Below, piece by piece: positions 61,335 to 64,000 of a stretch of 64,000 bases of DNA (position 1 is its first letter; every line of letters starts with the position of its first letter). The DNA is from a virus. The stretch spans positions 42,315-106,314 of IMG/VR virus record IMGVR_UViG_3300045996_002876. One strand, written 5' to 3'. The position numbers and the translations under genes are program-made. The notes beneath the pieces were generated by a model. That model was not told where the DNA came from and did no database searches. It saw nothing but the letters and a program-made list of their open reading frames with translations.

Positions 61335-61433
61335 TCAGGACACCCCGGTCAGCTTCGACCAGGCCAGGTACAGGAGGCGGCCGCCCACCAGGGTGAGGAC
61401 GACGACGCCGAGGATCGCTTCGAGGACGGCCAT
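61335..61433 (-). CDS. Very small membrane protein (32 aa)
   Basis: 32 residues from ATG 61433, almost entirely a transmembrane helix (LEAILGVVVLTLVGGRLLYL). GGAG-type site upstream. A good size for a tiny phage membrane peptide. Confidence 0.5.
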   Translation of the reverse strand: MAVLEAILGVVVLTLVGGRLLYLAWSKLTGVS

Positions 61434-61528
61434 ACGGTAACTCCCACGGGGTTCGGTGTGTGTTCCGCGAGTCGTCCCGTGGGCGGTTACTTCCGGCCGG
61501 CCCCGCCGGGGGCGACGACCAAAAGAAA

Positions 61529-61558
61529 GAGGGCCGGGCCCACGTGGGCCCGGCCCTC
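61529..61558 (-). terminator. Palindromic terminator of the 61577 gene
   Basis: A 30-bp perfect palindrome (arms GAGGGCCGGGCCCAC and complement) followed on the minus strand by TTTCTTTT, 18 nt past the gene stop. The most convincing intrinsic terminator in the arm. Confidence 0.75.
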
Positions 61559-61576
61559 CGGGAGGCCGGCCGCCGG

Positions 61577-62647
61577 TCACCACGTCTCGCACAGGGCGAC
61601 GTCCCGCGTCGGGCGGCTCACCTTCACCAGGGTGGACTTCCGCCGGGCGTCGGCGTCCACCAGGTCGCAGAACCGCCCCAGGTCCAGCGGCGGCGGGACG
61701 TCCTCCCCCATCCGCTCGGCCGCGTCCAGGACGGCGTTCGCCATCTTCCGGACGTCCGCCATCAGCGAGCCGAGCCGGTCGTCCCGGACGCCCGCCGGGA
61801 CGTGGGCCATCACCCCCGCGACCGTCTCGTACACCCACGCCACCGGCCCCAGGTCGCTGTCGGCCGGCACGCACAGCTCGCCGTTCTCCACCACCCGCGT
61901 GTACAGCTCGCGGAGTTCGGACGCGGCCCACAGGACGGCGTCCCAGGCGTGCCGGTCCACGAACTCCAGCCCGGTGGCGGTGAACTCGGGGAGCCACCGG
62001 CCGGGCAGCTCCAGCCGCTTCTCCCCGTCCGCCGCGGCCACCACGATCATCGCCCCCTTCACGAACGTGCCCGCCTTGTGGGACTCGTAGGTGGCGTCCG
62101 TCCGCCGGGCCTTGATCCGCGCCAGGATCGCATGGCACTCGTGCCGGGCGGGCAACCAGTCCCGCCCCTCCGACCCCCACGCCCGGCCGGCCAGCCGCCC
62201 GTCGTCCGGCGTCTCGTCCAGGGACGGGATGAACCCGCTCTCGCGGGCCCCCTCGACGAACGCCCCGCCGGCCCCCACGTCCCCCTCCCGCTCGGCCGCG
62301 TTCGCCGCCAGCTGGGCCTCCCGCACGGCCCGCTCCCGCCGCCCCCAGTGGGCCGCCCCCGCCGGCGTCGACAGCCACCCCGCCACCGCCCGGCTGACCG
62401 GCCCGTCCCCGCCGGCCACGTACCCCAGGTACCCGGCGTCCACGTCCGCGAACCCCACCCCCGCGAGCCGCTCGGCCCAGCGGCCGTTCGGCCACTGGAA
62501 CAGCCTGCCCTCCCCCGCCCGCTCCCGCTCCCACGCCCCCGAGAGCTGGGCCAGGTAGTCCGCCGGCCCCGGCTCGAACGCGTCCGGGAACGTCCGGACC
62601 CACCCCTTCGGGAACGCCACCACCGCCGCCGTGTTCGCCGTACCCAT
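61577..62647 (-). CDS. Large hypothetical protein (356 aa)
   Basis: 356 residues. VVAFPKGWVRTFPDAFEPGP, RLFQWPNGRWAERLAGVGFA, a middle helical section, AMIVVAAADGEKRLELPGRW, LGPVAWVYETVAGVMAHVPA, ending VALCETW. No motif recognised. Typical for a free-standing unit in this arm, with its own terminator at 61529. Possibly the last phage gene before a structured intergenic region. Confidence 0.65.
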   Translation of the reverse strand: MGTANTAAVVAFPKGWVRTFPDAFEPGPADYLAQLSGAWERERAGEGRLFQWPNGRWAERLAGVGFADVDAGYLGYVAGGDGPVSRAVAGWLSTPAGAAHWGRRERAVREAQLAANAAEREGDVGAGGAFVEGARESGFIPSLDETPDDGRLAGRAWGSEGRDWLPARHECHAILARIKARRTDATYESHKAGTFVKGAMIVVAAADGEKRLELPGRWLPEFTATGLEFVDRHAWDAVLWAASELRELYTRVVENGELCVPADSDLGPVAWVYETVAGVMAHVPAGVRDDRLGSLMADVRKMANAVLDAAERMGEDVPPPLDLGRFCDLVDADARRKSTLVKVSRPTRDVALCETW

Positions 62648-62692
62648 GACTGTCTCCCTCTGGTGAAGCGGCTCCCCCCTCGGGAGCCGTAA

Positions 62693-62734
62693 CCCGCCGG
62701 CCGGGAGTCGAACCCGGCGAAGCCGTGCGGCGGG
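62693..62734 (-). other. tRNA-like minihelix (acceptor plus T arm)
   Basis: Minus-strand CCCGCCG (62734-62728) pairs fully with CGGCGGG (62699-62693); between them CCGGG-TTCGACT-CCCGG is an ideal T arm (5-bp stem, TTCGACT loop). Only ten bases replace the D and anticodon arms, so it is not a working tRNA. It may be a remnant of a tRNA 3' end at an attachment site. A GGCTCCC/GGGAGCC hairpin follows at 62669-62689. Confidence 0.5.
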
Positions 62735-62747
62735 TGGACGGCGGCCC

Positions 62748-63044
62748 CTACCGGGACCACGTCCAGACCGGCCCCCGCCGGTACCCCAGGTACCGGAGGA
62801 GAGACCGCATGTTCTCCCGCCCCCGCTCGCCGTACTCCCGCGGGTCTTCCCGGAAGAGCTCGGCGTCCAGTTGGAACTCGACCGTCGGCCAGAACCCGGC
62901 CGGCTCGGCGACGGTCAGCCCCTCCAGCCAGCAGAAGTCTTCCCCGTGGTCCCAGCCCGCGATCCGAATGACCACCTCCCCCTCGGAGAGCATCCACTCG
63001 AAGTCCGCGACGGCCTCCCGCGAAGAAACGCTCGTACCTGCCAT
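62748..63044 (-). CDS. Hypothetical protein (98 aa)
   Basis: 98 residues: EAVADFEWMLSEGEVVIRIA, GWDHGEDFCWLEGLTVAEPA, ENMRSLLRYLGYRRGPVWTW. Acidic with several tryptophans. Preceded by GGGAGA. Not recognised. It may belong to the host side if the tRNA-like element marks a boundary. Confidence 0.6.
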   Translation of the reverse strand: MAGTSVSSREAVADFEWMLSEGEVVIRIAGWDHGEDFCWLEGLTVAEPAGFWPTVEFQLDAELFREDPREYGERGRENMRSLLRYLGYRRGPVWTWSR

Positions 63045-63119
63045 GCCCAGTCTCCCTCGACCGGTGAGTTCGTACCCCGAACTCCCCCTCGGTCCCCCGG
63101 AGGGCCCGACTAGGCGGAA

Positions 63120-63146
63120 GGTTCCCGAGGCTCGGCGAGGGAAACC
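63120..63146. repeat. Loop-repeat copy 1
   Basis: Stem GGTTCCC / GGGAAACC around loop GAGGCTCGGCGA, the most divergent loop of the family. Confidence 0.65.
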
Positions 63147-63184
63147 CGCTCGCCGGCGTCAACCCCGGAGCGGAGCGGACCGGA

Positions 63185-63206
63185 GCCCGGAGGCTTTGCG
63201 GAGGGC
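63185..63206. repeat. Loop-repeat copy 2
   Basis: Short stem GCCC / GGGC around GGAGGCTTTGCGGA, a loop with one extra base at each end. Confidence 0.55.
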
Positions 63207-63349
63207 GAAGGGGAGCGCAGCGGAGCTCGCGAGGAGCGGAGTCGGATTCGTACGGGGAAGTGTCAACCCGGCGGGGCGGGCCAATAGAATCCGACGAGCA
63301 CCGCAGGGGTTGACGTAGTCGGTCATAATAACAGGACCGAGGAGGAGGA

Positions 63350-63421
63350 GGCCCCCAGCGAGGCCGATCCCCCGCCCGAGGCTTTGCGAGGGCGGCGGGG
63401 ACGGCCGAGCTCTGGGGGGCC
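63350..63421. repeat. Loop-repeat copy 3, nested
   Basis: Loop GAGGCTTTGCGA (63378-63389) inside CCGCCC/GGGCGG, then outer pairs GGCCG/CGGCC and GCCCCCAG/CTGGGGGGC. Confidence 0.65.
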
Positions 63422-63612
63422 GGGGGGAAACCCCCGGTTCGGCGCAGCCGAAGCCCGCGGCACACCTGGGGGTCGACCCCCCGGAGCGGAAGCCGCCCGA
63501 GCGTAAGCGAAGGGCGACGCGCTCGCGGAGGGGGGTCGCCGGAGAGCCGGGGCTAGCGGGAGCCGGCCCCCCTCTTCGGCCACGGGTATTGGCGGGCAGG
63601 AGGGCGGAGGGT

Positions 63613-63669
63613 TCCGGGGCAGTCGTGTAGGCTCCCGAGGCTCTGCGAGGGAGGCCCGACTGCCCCGGA
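63613..63669. repeat. Loop-repeat copy 4, nested
   Basis: Loop GAGGCTCTGCGA (63637-63648), inner stem GGCTCCC / GGGAGGCC, outer 13-bp stem TCCGGGGCAGTCG / CGACTGCCCCGGA. Confidence 0.75.
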
Positions 63670-63736
63670 GCCCGGAGCCCGGCCGCCAGGTCTTCGGCTC
63701 GGCTCGGGTCGTCGGTCACGGGCGGCCGGGGGCGGA

Positions 63737-63803
63737 GGGGTGGCCGGGCGGACTCGCAGGTTCCCGAGGCTTTGCGAGGGAAACCCGTCCGCCCGGCCAC
63801 CCC
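63737..63803. repeat. Loop-repeat copy 5, nested
   Basis: Loop GAGGCTTTGCGA (63766-63777), inner stem GGTTCCC / GGGAAACC, outer perfect 17-bp stem GGGGTGGCCGGGCGGAC / GTCCGCCCGGCCACCCC. Confidence 0.8.
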
Positions 63804-63861
63804 GGAGCCCGACCGCCTTCCCCTCTTGGCTCGGGGCTTCCCTCCGCGCCGCCACCAAAGA

Positions 63862-63913
63862 GACTCTGCCGGGGGCTGCCCGGAGTCGGCGGAGGGCAGC
63901 CCCCGGCAGAGTC
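63862..63913. repeat. 20-bp perfect hairpin with 12-nt loop
   Basis: A 20-bp perfect stem (63862-63881 with 63894-63913, beginning GACTCTGCCGGG) around a 12-nt loop GGAGTCGGCGGA. Same loop length as the repeat family but a different loop sequence. Confidence 0.8.
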
Positions 63914-63983
63914 AGGGGCCGGCGTCGGGGTGGGCCCGCCCCCGGCCGGGGGCGGAGGCGGGCGGAGGGGTGGGCGGGGCGCA

Positions 63984-64000
63984 CCCCCCCCCCCCCCCCC
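63984..64000. repeat. Run of C at the window end
   Basis: Seventeen consecutive C. It may be a true homopolymer continuing past the window or a contig-end artefact. Confidence 0.8.

Larger units (their letters stand above)
63045..64000. other. Non-coding region rich in nested inverted repeats
   Basis: No frame here has plausible composition or a ribosome site; the open frames are arginine/proline/glycine shadows. The stretch holds at least five copies of a hairpin with a common 12-nt loop (GAGGCTYTGCGA or close variants), a separate 20-bp hairpin, and ends in a run of 17 C. A short less GC-rich patch (about 63310-63335, TCATAATAACAGG) might hold a promoter. Confidence 0.7.

Noticed and set aside
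62670-62775. Canonical tRNA gene
   Set aside because: No D arm or anticodon arm can be placed, and bases 53 upstream of the TTC do not pair with the acceptor end.
63159-63800. Protein-coding genes in the terminal kilobase
   Set aside because: Open frames there are translations of the inverted-repeat region (repeats of PSQSLG, RKASG), without starts or codon bias like other genes.
1-64000. CRISPR array
   Set aside because: No regularly spaced direct repeats of 25-40 bp with unique spacers were found; the 63.1-63.8 kb repeats are irregularly spaced nested hairpins.
1-64000. Integrase, excisionase, insertion sequence or transposase
   Set aside because: No tyrosine or serine recombinase signature or DDE transposase was seen in the listed products.

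Overview
The window is 64 kb of very GC-rich DNA (roughly two-thirds G+C or more) with bacteriophage gene content. Genes overlap by ATGA, GTGA or TGATG, many are under 100 codons, and most have no recognisable function. A terminase, a YqaJ/RecT recombination pair, a family A DNA polymerase, a primase-helicase, a RuvC-like resolvase, dUTPase and several homing endonucleases identify it as a tailed phage or prophage. The host is probably a Gemmata-like planctomycete. Proteins at 53301-53687 and 53689-54363 carry the TIGR02996-type 'repeat-companion' motif (acidic-DDAP-RLVFADWLDE-G), which is characteristic of those bacteria. No portal, capsid, tail, lysis or integrase gene is visible, so this is only part of the element.

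Layout: (1) 1-2966, minus strand, a tightly overlapping operon of small genes entering the window from outside. (2) 3078-4309, minus, YqaJ exonuclease and a second gene, transcribed from a promoter at 4341-4370. (3) 4310-4491, a divergent control region with a 16-bp palindrome and a promoter overlapped by a TCAAG-N7-CTTGA operator. (4) 4492-26767, plus, the replication, nucleotide and packaging operon: DNA-binding protein, RecT, ssDNA-binding-like protein, primase-helicase, nucleotidyltransferase, phosphoribosyltransferase, proteasome-like hydrolase, DNA polymerase, Dam methylase, MazZ-like and HD nucleotide hydrolases, PhoH, dUTPase, resolvase, terminase. It ends at a bidirectional terminator at 26795-26832. 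(5) 26881-63044, minus, a 36-kb accessory arm of about 85 mostly small genes. To about 45 kb these are overlapping operons. From about 46 to 62 kb many genes are separated by spacers holding a perfect GC-rich hairpin, a recurrent AAAGTRACC element and a GGAG ribosome site. (6) 63045-64000, no gene, but nested inverted repeats sharing a 12-nt loop, ending in a run of C.

The most distinctive enzyme set is in the accessory arm. A class II glutamine amidotransferase (33601-35196) and a zinc-ribbon amidoligase (35702-37588) are separated by an inserted HNH endonuclease. A second amidoligase (55380-55988) lies near a gamma-glutamylcyclotransferase-like protein (56278-56649). Together they suggest phage-encoded amide-bond chemistry on an unknown substrate. 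The replication operon also holds a PolA-type polymerase, a MazZ-like domain and an HD nucleotide hydrolase, part of the gene set seen in phages that replace adenine with 2-aminoadenine; PurZ is not in the window.

Several endonuclease genes (14495, 19981, 35202, 39874) look less GC-rich than their neighbours and sit exactly at gene junctions, as expected for recent homing insertions. Domain names come from reading motifs and recalling families; no database search was run.
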